A stretch of DNA of 64,000 nt from Arachis hypogaea (Eukaryota > Streptophyta > Magnoliopsida > Fabales > Fabaceae), in contig NC_092051.1 of NCBI RefSeq assembly GCF_003086295.3, forward strand, positions 64,047,772 through 64,111,771. The letters run 5' to 3'. Of this stretch, positions 1 through 12,250 are shown piece after piece; position 1 is the stretch's first letter, and every line of letters starts with the position of its first letter. The notes below the pieces were generated by a model that saw only the letters and a list, made by a program, of their open reading frames with translations, made no database searches and was not told where the DNA came from. The translations under genes were made by a program, and so were the position numbers.

Positions 1-1252
1 AGTAGTGTTTGAGCCTTTGTCCATTCACAGTGAAGGTCCGTTGTAAGCTTTCTTCTATGATCTCTATGTATCCATAAGGTGAGACTTTAGTGACAATAAA
101 AGGACCTGACCACCTTGATCTTAATTTCCTAGGGAACAATTTTAATCTGGAGTTATAGAGTAGCACTCTCTGTCCTTCCTCAAAGCTTCTTGGTGCCATA
201 TTGAGGTCATGTCTTTCCTTTGCTTTTTCCTTGTACATTTTGGCATTTTCATAGGTTTGGAATCTGAACTCCTTTAATTCTTGCAGTTGTAAGAGCCTCC
301 TTTTACGAGTAGCTTGGCCATCAAAATTCAACAACTTGAGAGCCCAAAAAGCTTTGTGTTCAAGCTCTAATGGTAGGTGGCAAGCCTTACCATACACCAA
401 TTGATATGGAGACATTCCAATTGGTGATTTAAAGGCTGTCCTGTATGCCCAAAGAGCATCATGCAGCTTCTTCGACCAGTCTTTTCTTGAAGCTCCAACC
501 GTCTTTTCCAGGATTCTTTTCAGCTCTTGGTTGGATACTTCTGTCTGGCCACTTGTTTGGGGGTGATAGGGTGTGGCAACCTTGTGCTTCACCCCATATC
601 TAAGGAGGAGGGTCTCTAGTGGTCTATTGCAAAAATGGCTTCCTCCATCACTAATGAGTGCTCTGGGAACTCCAAACCTGCTAAAGATATTTTTTCTGAG
701 GAAGTTTAGGACCACCTTGTTGTCATTTGTAGGGGTTGCAATGGCCTCCACCCATTTTGATACATAGTCTACTGCCACCAAAACGTAATTGTTTGAGTAT
801 GAAGTTGGGAATGGTCCCATGAAATCAATCCCCCATACATCAAATAGCTCAAGTTCCAAGATGAATTGCTGTGGCATCTCATTTTTCTTGGGCAAATTTC
901 CAGCCCGCTGACATTCATTGTAGTTCTACACTAGCTCTCGTGTATCTTTGAAGATGGTGGGCCAAAAGAACTCGCAGTGCAAGACTTTTGCTGCGGTTCT
1001 TTCTCCTCCAAAATGGCCTCCATAGCAGGAACCATGACAATCCCATAAGACTTCTCTTCCTTCCTCCTCTGAAACACACCTTCTGAGCAATCCATCCGAG
1101 CATTTTTTGAATAAGTAATGCTCATCCCAAATGAAATACTTTGCATCATTGATGAGTTTCCTCTTTTGATGCTTGTTGATCATTGAAAGAAATTCCCTAA
1201 TTGCCTTAAAATTAGTAATGTCTGCAAACCAGGGTGCCTTATGAACCAGCAT
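1..1252 (-). pseudogene. Element A integrase (zinc-binding, catalytic core, C-terminal part), runs off window
   Basis: The enzyme inserts element cDNA into host DNA. The minus-strand frame 1252-926 shows the H2C2-type zinc-binding region with the typical HGSCYGGHFGGERT stretch. It ends at a TAG (926-928) and resumes at once in the same frame. The core then shows DFMGPF (first catalytic Asp), LISDGGSHF (second Asp) and an ELKRILE stretch (Glu), then a [16 protein letters not shown] segment typical of this lineage, and a C-terminal [11 protein letters not shown] region near the window start. From the TAG to position 1 the frame appears open. The single nonsense codon makes it a pseudogene as it stands. 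RNase H between this and RT (about 1253-1444) is largely missing. Confidence 0.85.
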
Positions 1253-1444
1253 TAATTGCTCATCAGGGAAGAATTCATTAACACTTGATTTATGGGTGCT
1301 ACCTTCTTCACAGGGAATTCATTAAAGTTCTCTTTTTAGTGTTTCAAATGATAGTGTGCATTTTTGGTCAAATACAAAAGGTGTATCAAAGACTAATAAG
1401 TTGCTCAAAGGCTTTGCAATTTTGGAAAAGTCTCTGATAAACCT

Positions 1445-3049
1445 TCAGTAGAAACCAGCATGGCCTAAAAATATCCTAATTGCCTTGACATTACTAGGTG
1501 GATGTAATTTTTCAATTAATTCCATCTTAGCTTTGTCTACTTCTATGCCTTCTTCTGAAATTTTATGGCCAAGGACAATCCCCTCTGTTACCATAAAATG
1601 GCATTTCTCCCAGTTTAGAACTAGGTTTGTCTCTTGGCACCTTTTTAACACTAAGGCAAGATGATTAAGGCAATTGGGAAAGGTATCTCCAAAAACTGAG
1701 AAATCGTCCATGAAGACTTCAATGAATTTCTCAATCATGTATGAGAAAATAGACAACATGCATCTTTGGAAAGTTGAAGGGGCATTGCACAATCTAAAAA
1801 GCATGTGCCTGTAAGCAAAAACTCCATATGGACAGGTGAATGATGTCTTTTCTTGATATCTTGGATCAACCACTATTTGATTATAACCCGAATATCCATC
1901 AAAAAAATAATAATATGCATGTCCTTCCAATCTCTCCAGCATCTAGTCCATAAAAGGAAGTGGAAAATGATCATTTCTAGTTGCCTCATTGAGTTTCCTA
2001 TAGTCAATGCACATCCTCCAGCCTGTTACTGTTCTTGTGGGTATGAGTTCGTTCTTCGCATTGGGTACAACTGTGATCCCTCCTTTCTTTAGAACCACAT
2101 GGACAGGACTCACCCATTGGCTGTCGAAAATGGGATAAATGACTCCTGCCTGCCATAGCTTCATCACTTCTTTTTGGACCACTTCTTTCATGACAAGATT
2201 CAGTCTTCTTTGGGCTTGAATGGAGGGTTTGGCATCATCTTCCAGCAAGATCTTATGCATGCATATGGATGAGTTTATCCCTTTTAAGTCAGCAAGGGTC
2301 CATCCAATGGCATCTTGGTGCTTTTGCAGCACCTTGATTAATTCCTCTTCCTGTTCTTGACTGAGGGCAGAATTGATGATCACTGGGTAACTTCCATCAC
2401 TTCCCAAGTATGCATACTTGAGAGTAGGAGGCAGTAATTTCAACTCTAGTTTGGGTGCTTCTTTCTCCTTTTTCCTCTCCTCCAATGTGCTTGGAATAGA
2501 TATTTCAGCTAAGTTGACATCAGCAACCTCACCATTTAACATGGAATCACCCTCTATCAATCCTTCAAGTGCTTCTTTAAAGGTTTCTTGCACCACAGTT
2601 TCCACTGCATCTATCCTCATACATTCTCCTAGTGATTCTGATGGATAGCTTATGGCCTTGAATACATTGAATACCATTCTTTCATCATGTAGCCTAAGGG
2701 TAAGTTCACCCTTTTGGACATCAATGATGGCTCCAACAGTAGCTAAAAATGGCCTCCCTAAAATTATTGAAGCCTTAGCTTCTTCCTCCATATCTAATAC
2801 CACAAAGTCAGCAGGGAAGATGAATTCTCCTACTTTCACTAGCAAGTCTTCCACTATTCCATGAGGGAATTTGAATGACCGATCTGCCAATTGGAGAGCC
2901 ATTCTTGTTGGTTTGGCATTCTCAATCTTCATTCTCTTCATCATTGTTAAGGACATCAAATTTATACTAGCTCCCAAGTCACACAAGGCTTTTTCAACTG
3001 TTATTTTCCCTATGATGCAGGGAATTTGGAAGCTTCCTGGGTCCTTCAA
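1445..3049 (-). pseudogene. Element A protease plus reverse transcriptase, one frame with a single stop between RT halves
   Basis: The frame begins with the aspartic protease: CDLGAS is the active-site motif (about residues 23-28 of the 3049 frame) and ILGRPFLAT marks the C-terminal half. A Glu-rich linker follows, then the RT N-terminus (DDAKPSIQAQRRLN, WVSPVHVV, WRMCIDYRKLN). One stop separates this from the remaining RT at 1942-1445, which is in the same frame and holds the FMDD form of the YxDD catalytic motif (residues 77-80) and the HKISEEGIEVD motif. After HAGFY the frame stops again and RNase H is mostly absent. The enzymes would process gag-pol and copy element RNA; here they are broken by nonsense codons only. 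Confidence 0.88.
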
Positions 3050-3052
3050 TTT

Positions 3053-4981
3053 TTACGGCAGCTTGTGTTGGATGATAGCACTACATTCCTCAGTTAAAAC
3101 AACAGTTTCATCATTCCTCCATCTTCTCTTCTTGGTCATCAATTCCTTCAGAAACTTAGAATAAAGTGGCATTTGTTCTAGTACTTCTACAAAGGGAATG
3201 TTGATTTGAAGTTTCTTGAAAATCTCCAAAAAATTGGAGAATTGGCTATCTTTTGCATTCTTCATTAGGCGGTGAGGGTAAGGGGCCTTTGGGACATATG
3301 AATTTAGAACTTTTTTCTCTTCTGATGGGTTGGAAATACGTGTTTGTGCTTCTTCCTTAGCATCTGAACTGCCCTCTTCCTTCTCTTCTTGAGTCTCCCT
3401 TGGAGTCTCTTTCAATTCCTTTCCACTTCTGAGGGTAATAGCTTTGCATTCCTCTTTTGATGTTGTCTGGGTGGCATTACCTGAACTATGCCCAGAAGCT
3501 TGCTTGGACAAGTATCCAATTTGTGCTTCAAGTTTCTGAGTGACAGCATCTTGATTTTGCAGATTGGATGTTACTTCCTCTTGGAATTTCTTCATGTCTT
3601 TAATCTCCTTGCTAAGGTTTGCAAGCATAGCTTCCATCCTGGCCATTCTGTCATCTTCATGTGGTGAGGGTTGGTTGGAATTAGGGTGTTGAGAGTGGTT
3701 GTTGTGGTTTAGGTATGATGGCTGTCAATAAGTGTTTTGTGTGGTTTGGTATGGTTTTTGGTTAGAGTTTTGGTGAGTGGAGTTGTTATACTAGTTTGGA
3801 TTGTGAGGTCTGTGTTCTTGGCCTTGGCTTTGTTGGTTTTCCCACCCAAAGTTTGGGTGGTTCCTCCAACCAGAGTTATAGGTTTTAGAGTATGGATCAT
3901 TAGCTTGCCTAGATGAGTTTCCAAGGTAATTAGCTTCCTCCCAGTTAACTCCTTCTTCTGTCTCTAACTCTTCTTGGGGTGATGGTTGAGTGTGGATAGC
4001 TACAGCCTGATTCTTTTCCATTTGCTTGGTCAATTTAGCCAGTTGCTTGGTGATCATCTTGTTCTGGGCCAGGATTGCATCCATATGGTTTAATTCCAAG
4101 ACTCCCCTATTATTGCTCCTATCTGAGGCATAAAAGTACTCATTGTCAGCCACTGTCTCTATAACATCAATGGCTTCTTTAATGGTCTTCTTCTTGTTGA
4201 GGGAAACTCCAGATGAATGGTCTACAGCCTTTCTTGATTCACAATTCAACTCTTCATAAAAGATGTGTATTTGCACCCACTCATTAAACATATCAAGGGG
4301 GCATTTCATTGTCAAGTCTTTGAATCTCTCCCAGGCTTCATAAAGAGTTTCACCATCCTGCTGTATGAATGTCTGCACTTCAGTTCTTAGCCTGTTTACT
4401 CTTTGTGGAGGGTAGAACCTTGTTAAGAATCTGTTCATTACATCTTCCTAGGTGGTCAAGCTTTCCTTAGGAAATGACTCTAGCCATTTTGATGCTTTGT
4501 CCCTCAAAGAAAATGGAAACAGTAGCAATCTATAGGTGTCAGGATGAACACCATTAGATTTAACCGTGTTGTATATCCTTTGGAATTTAGTTAGATGCTC
4601 ATTAGGATCCTCTTGTGAACTTCCTCCGAAAGAACAGTTGTTCTGGACAAGAGTTATGAGCTGAGGCTTCAGTTCGAAATTATTAGCATGGATAGTTGGC
4701 CTTTGAATGCTACTGCCACAATTTCCTGGATTTGGATTGATGTATGATCCAAGAACTCTCCTCTCTTGTTCAGCAGGGTTAGCTCCACCTCTTCTGGCAT
4801 GATTGTTCATCTCTCCTTCATGATGGTTTTCCATATTATCCTCCATGGTTATATCAAAGTATTCCTCCGCTTCTTCTGCACCAACAACCCTTTTTCCTCT
4901 TGCTTCCCTCCTTAATCTCAGGAAGGTTCTTTCTGGTTCACTATCAAAGGAAGTTGAAGTTTCCTTTCTCCTACCTGTCAT
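3053..4981 (-). pseudogene. Element A gag (capsid/nucleocapsid region), decayed
   Basis: Gag packages element RNA into virus-like particles. The probable start is the ATG at 4981-4979 (MTGRR), preferred over an upstream in-frame Met because B and C begin the same way (MAGRR, MSGTR). Recognisable pieces are ERTFLRLRREARGK, NFELKPQLITLVQ, the capsid core LLLFPFSLRDKASKWLESFP, FYPPQRVNRLRTEVQTF and SLNKKKTIKEAIDVIETVA. A stop at 4448-4450 is in frame with the next segment. The 3709-3924 part is in another frame, so at least one frameshift is present. The C-terminal part (3646-3053) carries ECKAITLRSGKEL and leads in frame to protease after one TAA. No zinc knuckle was seen. Confidence 0.85.
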
Positions 4982-5240
4982 ACAATGAATAAGTACAAGA
5001 AACAGCAAGTGTAGAGTCTACTAAAACAGAGTATAGTTAGCTTGGTTAGAGCAATTTATCAAATAGTTTGTAGGTTAGCTTGCTGGAAAGTAAAGAAGTA
5101 AGGTAAAATTAAAGTGAAATAACAAATAGAAAATTGCAGAGAATAAACTGAACAACTGGAATTAAAATTCAATTAATCAAAAGAAAAAGTAAAGTGCTCA
5201 GTCTAGTTATCCTTCAATTTAGTAATCGTCAATACAAAAC
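4982..5240 (-). other. Element A leader between primer-binding site and gag
   Basis: Short A/T-rich untranslated leader with no reading frame of note. Nothing else is recognised here. Confidence 0.6.
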
Positions 5241-5261
5241 CAATCCCCATCAACGGCGCCA
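5241..5261 (-). promoter_or_regulatory. Element A primer-binding site (tRNA-Asp type)
   Basis: The plus strand reads CAATCCCCATCAACGGCGCCA, which resembles the 3' end of plant tRNA-Asp including the terminal CCA. The minus strand therefore carries the complementary priming site, six bases inside the 5' LTR. Two substitutions (CAT for CGG) and the usual A at the second position depart from the tRNA. It fixes element orientation and the LTR edge. Confidence 0.85.
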
Positions 5262-6250
5262 TAAACTTGATTCACTTGGAAACCATCTCTCAACAAATTT
5301 CCTCTGGCAAGTGCACCGGATTGTCGTCAAGTAAAAACTCACTGTAGAGTGAGGTCGAATCCCACAGGGATTGGTAGATTGAGCAATGTTAATTGGAGAA
5401 TTATGCTAGTTGAGCGAAATCGAGATTGAATTCGGAATTGCATAAAGTAAAAATTGGGGGGAAACTTAAATTGCAAGAAATTAAATGACAAAAAATTAAA
5501 TTGCTGGAAATAAAGAACAGGAACTTAAATTGCAAGAAATAAAAAGGGAATGGGGATTTAACATGAAATTAAAGAAGTAGAATGTAAGTAGAATGGGTAG
5601 ATCAGAGATGGGGGAATCATTGGATTTAGGAGATGTATAGTTCTCCGGATAAAATTCATTTTCATCTCTTCCACAATCAATGCATTCATTGATCTCCTTG
5701 GCAATCTTAATTGATTGGATCCCAATTCCTTTGCTCACTAATCTCTCTAAGCATGAACAATTGCCCAATTCCTTGATTTAAGTGCTCATGGGAAGAGATG
5801 AAGTTTGGTCACTGATTATACCGCACAAATTTATAGATCAAAGTGTTGGTAGGATTACATGTCACTATATCCATCCAAACCTCAATCTAATCCAATGTGA
5901 GAAAGCATTTCTAGCATGATCTCCTCATTCCTCTTCCAAGGTTCCGAGGAGATCCAATTATGAATAGCTTCTTTCCTAAGATAACTATCCAATTTGATGA
6001 AGGACGAAAGCTTTCAAGCAAAATCAAGAGAAAAGAAAGAAAAATATGAATGAAAATTACTATTGATCCATTGAATTACACGGAGCTCCCTAACCCAATG
6101 AAAGGGGTTTAGTTGTTCATAGCTCTCAAAATGGAAATTCGGATTGAAAGATACATTGCAAAAAAAATCAACAGAAAGTAAATATGCAGTACTCCGTAAA
6201 AGGAAAATCCAATTCCCCCCCAAAAAAAGGTCCCTCTAACTTAAATTCTA

Positions 6251-6263
6251 AATTATTTATACA
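6251..6263 (-). promoter_or_regulatory. Candidate TATA box in element A LTR
   Basis: The minus strand reads TATAAATAATT here. It lies at a similar place to TATA-like sites in the B, C and S LTRs, with the short-word clusters upstream and the U5 segment downstream. Core-promoter role is inferred from position and sequence only. Confidence 0.5.
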
Positions 6264-6390
6264 CTCTCTTCCATTGATCTTCAATCTCTAAATTTGACTT
6301 TTGGCCTTGGTGGAATTGGGTTGAATTGGCTCCAATTGGTTTACTTTGCTGTTGAGAAGAGATTAGTTTTGAATTGCAGAGTCCGATGCT

Positions 6391-7150
6391 TCACGTTGGG
6401 GTCAACGTTTGATGGCCAACATTGACTCAAACGCTCCTCAAAAAAACCAGAGAAACTTGCTGTCATTGGCGTTTGACTCAACGTTGGAGGGCCAACGTTC
6501 TGCTATCCACGCATGTGCGTGCTTTGCGCGTTTGCGCACAAGGGGCAAAAATTCTCATACACGCGTACGCGTGCTTCACGCGTGCGCGTGGATGCGAAGA
6601 TTTCATTTTACAGCTTCAAAACCATGCAGGGGACGTTGGCCTCAGCGTTGGACCTCCTATATTAGCGTTTTCATGCGTGCGCATACTCCACGCTTACACG
6701 TGATTCTCCCTTTTTCCCATCCACGTGTACACGTCACTGACGCGTACGCGTCGATTTTAGTTTTACTAATCCAAATTCTGGGTTCTTCATCGTGGACGTT
6801 GGAGGCTGGCATTTGAGGCAACGTTGGACTCCAACATTCGTTTAGTGACGCGTACGCGTGACCCACGCATACATGTGGATGGTCAATTTCGCCATTCCAC
6901 GCGTGCGCGTGACTAATGCTTGCGCGTGGATATGAAAATTTTGCTTTTTCACGCGTACGCATCATAGACGCGTATGCGTTACTCAAAAGTCCTTCAGCCC
7001 TAGAATTGATCATTTTCTCACATTATTGGGGTAACGTTGGATGTCCAACGCTCCCTCCAACGTGAGCATCAGCAAAATATGCAGAGCCTTGTTCTGCTTC
7101 TCTTCTAATGTTTGAGGCAACGTTGGTGGTCTAACTTTGCCACCAACGTT
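6391..7150 (-). repeat. Short-word cluster in LTR A: AACGTTGG and CGCGTACGCG tiles
   Basis: Many imperfect copies of GTCCAACGTTGG-like words flank and interleave with copies of ACGCGTACGCGTG/CACGCGTGCGCG (about 6505-6985). Both words are close to self-complementary. The same two classes recur separately in LTRs G (AACGTTGG) and P/D (CGCG class). ORFs crossing the cluster are by-products of the repeats. Confidence 0.85.
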
Positions 7151-7456
7151 GCTTCTTCTCCATCTTTTCCATGCTCATTCTTCAACCTTCCTCCATGCTT
7201 TCTTTCACCTATCATCAACCAATACATGCATCAAAGCCTTGCTAAAGTCATGAGAATTCTTATCATTCTTAGCATATAAGTAATTATAGCATAATTTTCA
7301 TAAAATTGTATCAAATTAATCATGGTTGAATGAATCTAGGCATACATGAATTTCTACCCAATTTGCTTACTTATAGTTCAAGAAAATGCATAAAACCTAT
7401 TAAAAACAAGGAAAAAGGATAGTGAAACTAGCCTAAGATGCCCTGGGATCACTAGG

Positions 7457-8247
7457 AATGACCTTCCTAGGATGATTGATGTGTTGGCCTCTTCTTTCAT
7501 ATCTAGCACAACGAAGTCAACTGGGAAGATGAACTCTCCTACTTTCACCAAAAAATCCTCCACTACACCATGAGGAAACTTGAATGTTCTGTCAGCCAAT
7601 TGGAGTGCCATTCTTATTGGTTTGGCTTTCACAATCTTCATCCTTCTCATCATAGCCAAGGACATGAGATTGATGCTAGCCCCCAGGTCGCACAATGCTT
7701 TCTCAATGTTGATATCCCCTATGATGCAGGGAATTTGGAAGCTCCCAGGGTCTTTCATCTTCTGAGGAAGCTTCTTTTGTATGATGGCACTGCCCTCCTC
7801 AGTCAGCACTATGGTCTCCTTTTCTCCCCAGTTCCTCTTTCTTGTCATGAGCTCCTTTAAAAATTTGGCATAGAGTGTCATTTTCTCTGATGCCTCAGGA
7901 AAGGGTATGTTGATCTGGAGCTTCTTGAAAATTTCTAGGAATCTAGAGAACTGACTGTCTTTTCCATCCTTCCTCAGCCTTTGTGGATATGGTACCTGTG
8001 GCACATAAGGCTTTAGAACTAGCTTTGATGAGGATGATGCAGGGGTCTCTTCTTCTTTCTTGTTTTCAGGCTCCTTTGCAGCTTCTTTTTCTTGGTTGCT
8101 CTGACTTGGGGATGCTTCTTCTACAACCTTTCCACTTCTAAGTGTGATGGCCTTGCATTCCCCTCTTGGGTTGGCCATGGTATCATTGGAAAATGTATGT
8201 GTGGGCATTGGTATTTGCTTAGATAAGCTCCCTAATTGTGCTTCCAA
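7457..8247 (-). pseudogene. Element B gag C-terminus and protease, cut by element A
   Basis: The frame starts in the gag-protease linker (ECKAITLRSGKVVEEA), passes the PYPQRL and LYAKFLKELM segments common to this lineage, and reaches protease with CDLGASINLM intact and IILGRSFL, where Ser replaces the usual Pro. Immediately after this the sequence switches to the LTR end of A at 7451, so the last residues of the nominal frame (to 7378) are LTR-derived. The enzyme would cleave gag-pol; it is incomplete here. Confidence 0.85.
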
Positions 8248-9645
8248 TTTTGAGATTGCTGCACCTTGATTCTTTAGGTTTCATCTGCACTCTTCTTGGT
8301 TGGCATCTATCTTTCTTTCAGCCTGTATTTGTCTCTCTAAAATAGTGGAAATAGTTCTTGTTAGATGTGATGACAGTTGTGCCATTGCAGCTTCCACTCT
8401 GTCAAAATTGCTCTTGATTTCACATAGTTGTATGGTTGGGGCTGATGTGTCTTGATGGTGGTTATTGTGTGTTTGTTGGGTGGAGTGATATGATGTATTT
8501 TATGAATTGTGGTAGGGTCTGTTATTGCCTGATTGATGGTTGGGGTTGGAGTTGTGGTTGTTGTATTGGTTGGATTGGTATGGTTTGTTATGATCTTGGT
8601 TGTGGCTTTGTTGGTTCCCCTACCCAAAATTTGGGTGGTTCCTCCATCCTGAGTTATATGTCTTGGAGTTTGGATCATATGGTGGTCTAGAAGGATTGTT
8701 CGCATAGTTAGCTTGCTCCTATTCATATTCAACTTCTGGTGCATCTCCTTCTTGTTGAGGGGCTTGGGCTTGAATGGCTGAGACTTGATTCTTCTCCACC
8801 TTCTTGGTCAAGGCTGCTAGTTGTGCAGTGATTACTTTATTTTGGGCTAACAAAGCATCCATGGAATTGAGCTCCATTACTCCTCTCTTTTGAGTTCTAT
8901 CTGAAGCATAGAAATATTCATTCTCAGCCACAGTCTCTATGACATCTATGGCTTCTTCAATGGTTTTCTTTTTGTTGAGTGAGCCTCCCGAAGAATGATC
9001 TACTGCTTGCTTTGACTCAATAGAAGATGTGTAGTTGTACCCACTCATTGAACATATCCGGTGGGCATTTCTTTGTCAAATATTTAAACCTCTCCCATGC
9101 TTCGTACAGGGTTTCACCATCTTGTTGTCTAAAGGTTTGCACCTCAGCTCTTAGTCTGTTGACTCTCTTGGAGGGTAGAATCTTGCTAGAAACTTGTTCA
9201 CAAAATCATCCTATGTGGTTAAGCTCTCCTTGGGAAATACTTCCAACCACTTTGTTGCCTTATCCTCGAGAATGTAGTGAGATGTTGCTTTGGGTCCTCT
9301 TGGGCTCCCCCTCCATATGAACAACTATTCTAGACAAGCGTGATGAGTTGAGGTTTCAACTCAAAATTGTTAGCATGGATTGTTGGCTTTAGAATGATAC
9401 TGCCACAGTTTCTTGGATTTGGGTTGATGCAGGAGCCTAGGACTCTCCTCTCTTGCCCAACATGATTGCCATCATCCTCTCCAACATTGTTATGCACTTC
9501 TTCCTCCATAGTAGTTCTCAGATCTTCCTCCACTACTTCCTGTCCAACAATGCCTTTGCCTCTTGCTTCCCTCCTTAATCTAAGAAAGGTCCTCTTAGGT
9601 TCACTATCGAAGGAGGATGAAGTTTCTCCCCTTCTACCTGCCATA
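8248..9645 (-). pseudogene. Element B gag, frameshifted and internally deleted
   Basis: The likely start is ATG at 9645-9643 (MAGRRGETSSSF). The N-terminal part (ERTFLRLRREARGKG form, NFELKPQLITLV) ends at a stop at 9330. The capsid core found in A (LLLFPFSLRDKA) is missing around 9260-9300, so there is an internal deletion. Gag reappears at 9048-8719 (SLNKKKTIEEAIDVIETVAENEYFYASD). The next 350 bases are Thr/Asn/Pro-rich in a shifted frame (8744-8361). No intact product is possible. Confidence 0.8.
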
Positions 9646-9896
9646 CATTCAACAAACAGCAAGCAAAGGGCAAGTGAAGAAATCACTCTTGTTAAGATTA
9701 GTGGTTATCTTAGTTGATGCAATTAATCAAACAGTTAGAAAGATGAAAATATAAATAATGAATAACAAAAATAGCCAGAGAAAAAAATAAAACAATGTAC
9801 GACAGAGGAAAATGGGAGAACTGGAAAAGAAATAACAAGGTAATTAAAATGCTTAATCTAGCTTCCCAATCAATTTAGTCATTGTCAAATTCAAAC

Positions 9897-9917
9897 CAAT
9901 CCCCGGCAATGGCGCCA
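9897..9917 (-). promoter_or_regulatory. Element B primer-binding site (tRNA-Asp type)
   Basis: The plus strand reads CAATCCCCGGCAATGGCGCCA, close to the tRNA-Asp 3' end. It sits seven bases from the LTR edge at 9925. Confidence 0.87.
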
Positions 9918-10900
9918 TAAAACTTGATTATCGGAATTCACTCCCCATATAAAATGATGAATCCATTCTTTCGGCAAGCGCACCAAAATTATCGTCAAGT
10001 AATAACCGACAGTGGAGTGGGATTGTATCCACAGAGATTGGTAGATTTGAGCAATTTTAATCAATTGGTGAATAAGTCAAGCTGAGGAAAATAGATTGTG
10101 ATAGTAGAATTGTAAATGGGCAGAAATATAAATGGCTCAAAAGTAAAGAGAAGCAGTAAAGTACAGAAAAGGAAATGGCAATAATGTAAAGTGCAGAAAC
10201 ATAATGACTTAATTGTAAATGGGAATGGGGATTGACAGAATGTAAAGAAAGCTATAAAGAATGTGGAAGATAAGAATAGGGGAATTCATTGAGATCAGGA
10301 GATGTTGTTCTCTTTGGATTAAATCCAGTTCATATCATCTTCAATCATGCAACTCATTGACCTCTTGGCAATCATAATTGATTGAACCTAAATCCTTTGG
10401 TGATTCAATCTCTCAGATATTGATCAATAGCCAATTCCTTGGTCTAATTACTCATGAAGAGAGATATGCTTGGTTCCTGATTATACTACACATCATCATA
10501 GGTCCAAGTAGAAGGAGGATTATATGTCACCATATCCAAATCCCAAAACTCAGATCCTACTCAAGTGTGAGAAGGGATTTCTAGCATGGTTTCATGTTTC
10601 CTTTTCCAAGGTTCCCATGAAACCCATTTTGCATTCAATCTCTTTCCTAAGATGATTGAACACTAACATTAAAACGAAATTCCTTCTAGCAAATCAAAGA
10701 GAAGATGAAGAGAAGAAGAAATTAACTATCATTAATCCATCAAGTACAACAGAGCTCCCTCTCTCAATGAGAGGGAATTTAGCTACTCATAGCTCAGAGA
10801 AAAGTACAAGAGATGGAAGAGATGATGTGAAAAGTAAATCTAACTATACTTTAACAAAACTCTACTCAACAACCTAATTCTCTTTCTGAATACTTCCAGG

Positions 10901-10912
10901 GGTTATTTATAC
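10901..10912 (-). promoter_or_regulatory. Candidate TATA box in element B LTR
   Basis: The minus strand reads TATAAATAACC, matching the spacing and sequence of the A and C sites. Function inferred. Confidence 0.45.
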
Positions 10913-11002
10913 TACTCCTAGCACTAGAATAAAGAAAATACAAAAGAGAAAAGAAAATTACAATTTGGAGGGAAAGGAAAACTCAATAAGCATGACCTTC
11001 CA

Positions 11003-12250
11003 GGCTGGCGTGTGACAGGCGTTTGAGTGGCGTGCCATGCCCAGCTCTTCAAGTGGCACGCCCCATGTGTTGGTGTCCCTGGCGTGCCACGCCTTCGAGC
11101 CCAAGTGGCACGCCCAGGGTCTTCTTAAGTGTTGGTGTTGGCCTGGTGTTCCACGCCTTCGAGCCCAAGTGGCACACCCTGCCCTTTTCTTTATTCTTCT
11201 CTTCTCTGGACAGTTGAACTAGTGTGGCACGCCCAGGATCTAGCATGCCACACCCATTATGTGTGCTCCATTCTTCTCTCTGATCCATTGAACTAGCATG
11301 GCACGTCCAGGGTTTGGTGTGCCACACCCCTTGTATGTGCTTCACTCTCTTTTCTGGAAAATAGAGCTGGCGTCCCGTGCCTAGTGTATGGCGTGCCACG
11401 CCCAGCATTCTTCCTTAGTCCAATAGCTGGTGTGCCACACCTGGGTCTTCAAGTGGCACGCCCAAGTGAGGAGTGAGAGCTGGCATGCCACGCCTTCGAC
11501 ACCAAGTGGCACGCCCAGCTTTGCTTTTGCCCTCTTTACCATTGGCATGCCATGCCTGGATGCTCAAGTGGCACGCCTAAGTGAGGATGAGAGCTTGGCA
11601 TGCCACGCCTTCAACACCAAGTGACATGCACAACTTTGCTTTGGCCTCCTTGAGTCTTGGCATGCCATGCTTGGGTCTTCAAGTGGCACGCCCAAGTGAG
11701 ACTTGAGAGCTGGCATGCCACGCCTTTGACACCAAGTGGCACGCCCAGCCTTTTGGGCCTTCAACCTCTTCTCTGGAAACTTGTACTGGCATGCCACGCC
11801 TTGATGCTCAAGTGGCACGCCCACTTTAATGTGGCTCTTTTAAGCTTGGCGTGCCACGCCTGGGTCTTTAAGTGGCACGCCCAAGTGATAATTTGAAGCT
11901 GGTGTGCCACGCCTTCGATACCAAGTGGCACATCCAAGTGATTGTCCCCTCTGGATTGATGAACTGGCATGCCACGCCCCATGGTTCAAGTGGCACGCTC
12001 ATAGTGTGTAATGGACTTGGTCTGCCACGCCCAGCTTTGTGTGCCACGCCCAGCTTTGTGTGCCACGCCCCTTTTGTGGCCTTCAGCATTGCTCTCTGGA
12101 AACTTACACTGGCGTGCCAAGCCCATGTAAAGGCTTTGGGTGTCCTCTCTGAAAATCAATACTGGCATGCCATGCCCAGCTCCTGGCGTGCCACGCCCCT
12201 ACATTTTCATGGTGTTTGTTCCAAGTGGCACGCCAGTTTCACACGCCCAG
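11003..12250 (-). repeat. Short-word cluster in LTR B: GGCGTGCCACGCC tiles
   Basis: About 1.25 kb is dominated by copies of TGGCGTGCCACGCC and AAGTGGCACGCCC with 10-40 bp of variable text between them. The word is almost a perfect palindrome (GGCGTG-C-CACGCC). All ORFs read through this stretch on both strands repeat the same short peptides and are not genes. Confidence 0.9.

Larger units (their letters stand above)
1..7451 (-). mobile_element. Element A: Athila/Tat-like Ty3/gypsy LTR retrotransposon, left part off the window
   Basis: Reading leftwards on the minus strand the order is 5' LTR (7451-5268), primer-binding site, gag, protease, RT, a short RNase H remnant and integrase, which runs off position 1. 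Domain order PR-RT-IN is that of Ty3/gypsy. The element ends in TCA at 7451, inside the protease frame of element B, so A is the younger of the two. The expected 5-bp duplication on this side is CTAGG (7452-7456); its partner lies outside the window. Coding frames carry a few in-frame stops but no large rearrangement apart from a loss in RNase H. Confidence 0.88.
5268..7451 (-). repeat. Element A 5' LTR (about 2.18 kb)
   Basis: The left edge is TGATTCAC just outside the primer-binding site; B's LTR begins at the matching place with TGATTATC. The right edge is GGGATCA at 7451, where sequence changes abruptly to element B protease. Near the left edge is the conserved U5 segment with GGCAAGTGCACCGG, a CTCACT-GTAG-AGTGAG hairpin (5338-5353) and CCCACAGGGATTG. 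The right part (7380-7440) matches the ends of the C, S and G LTRs (reading AGCCTAAGATG on the plus strand). Confidence 0.85.

Noticed and set aside
6409..7013. ORFs rich in Arg, His, Ala and Cys on both strands
   Set aside because: They are readings of the CGCG and AACGTT word clusters in LTR A.
11003..12250. CRISPR-like array
   Set aside because: Repeat words are degenerate, spacing is irregular, there are no cas genes, and the setting is a plant genome.
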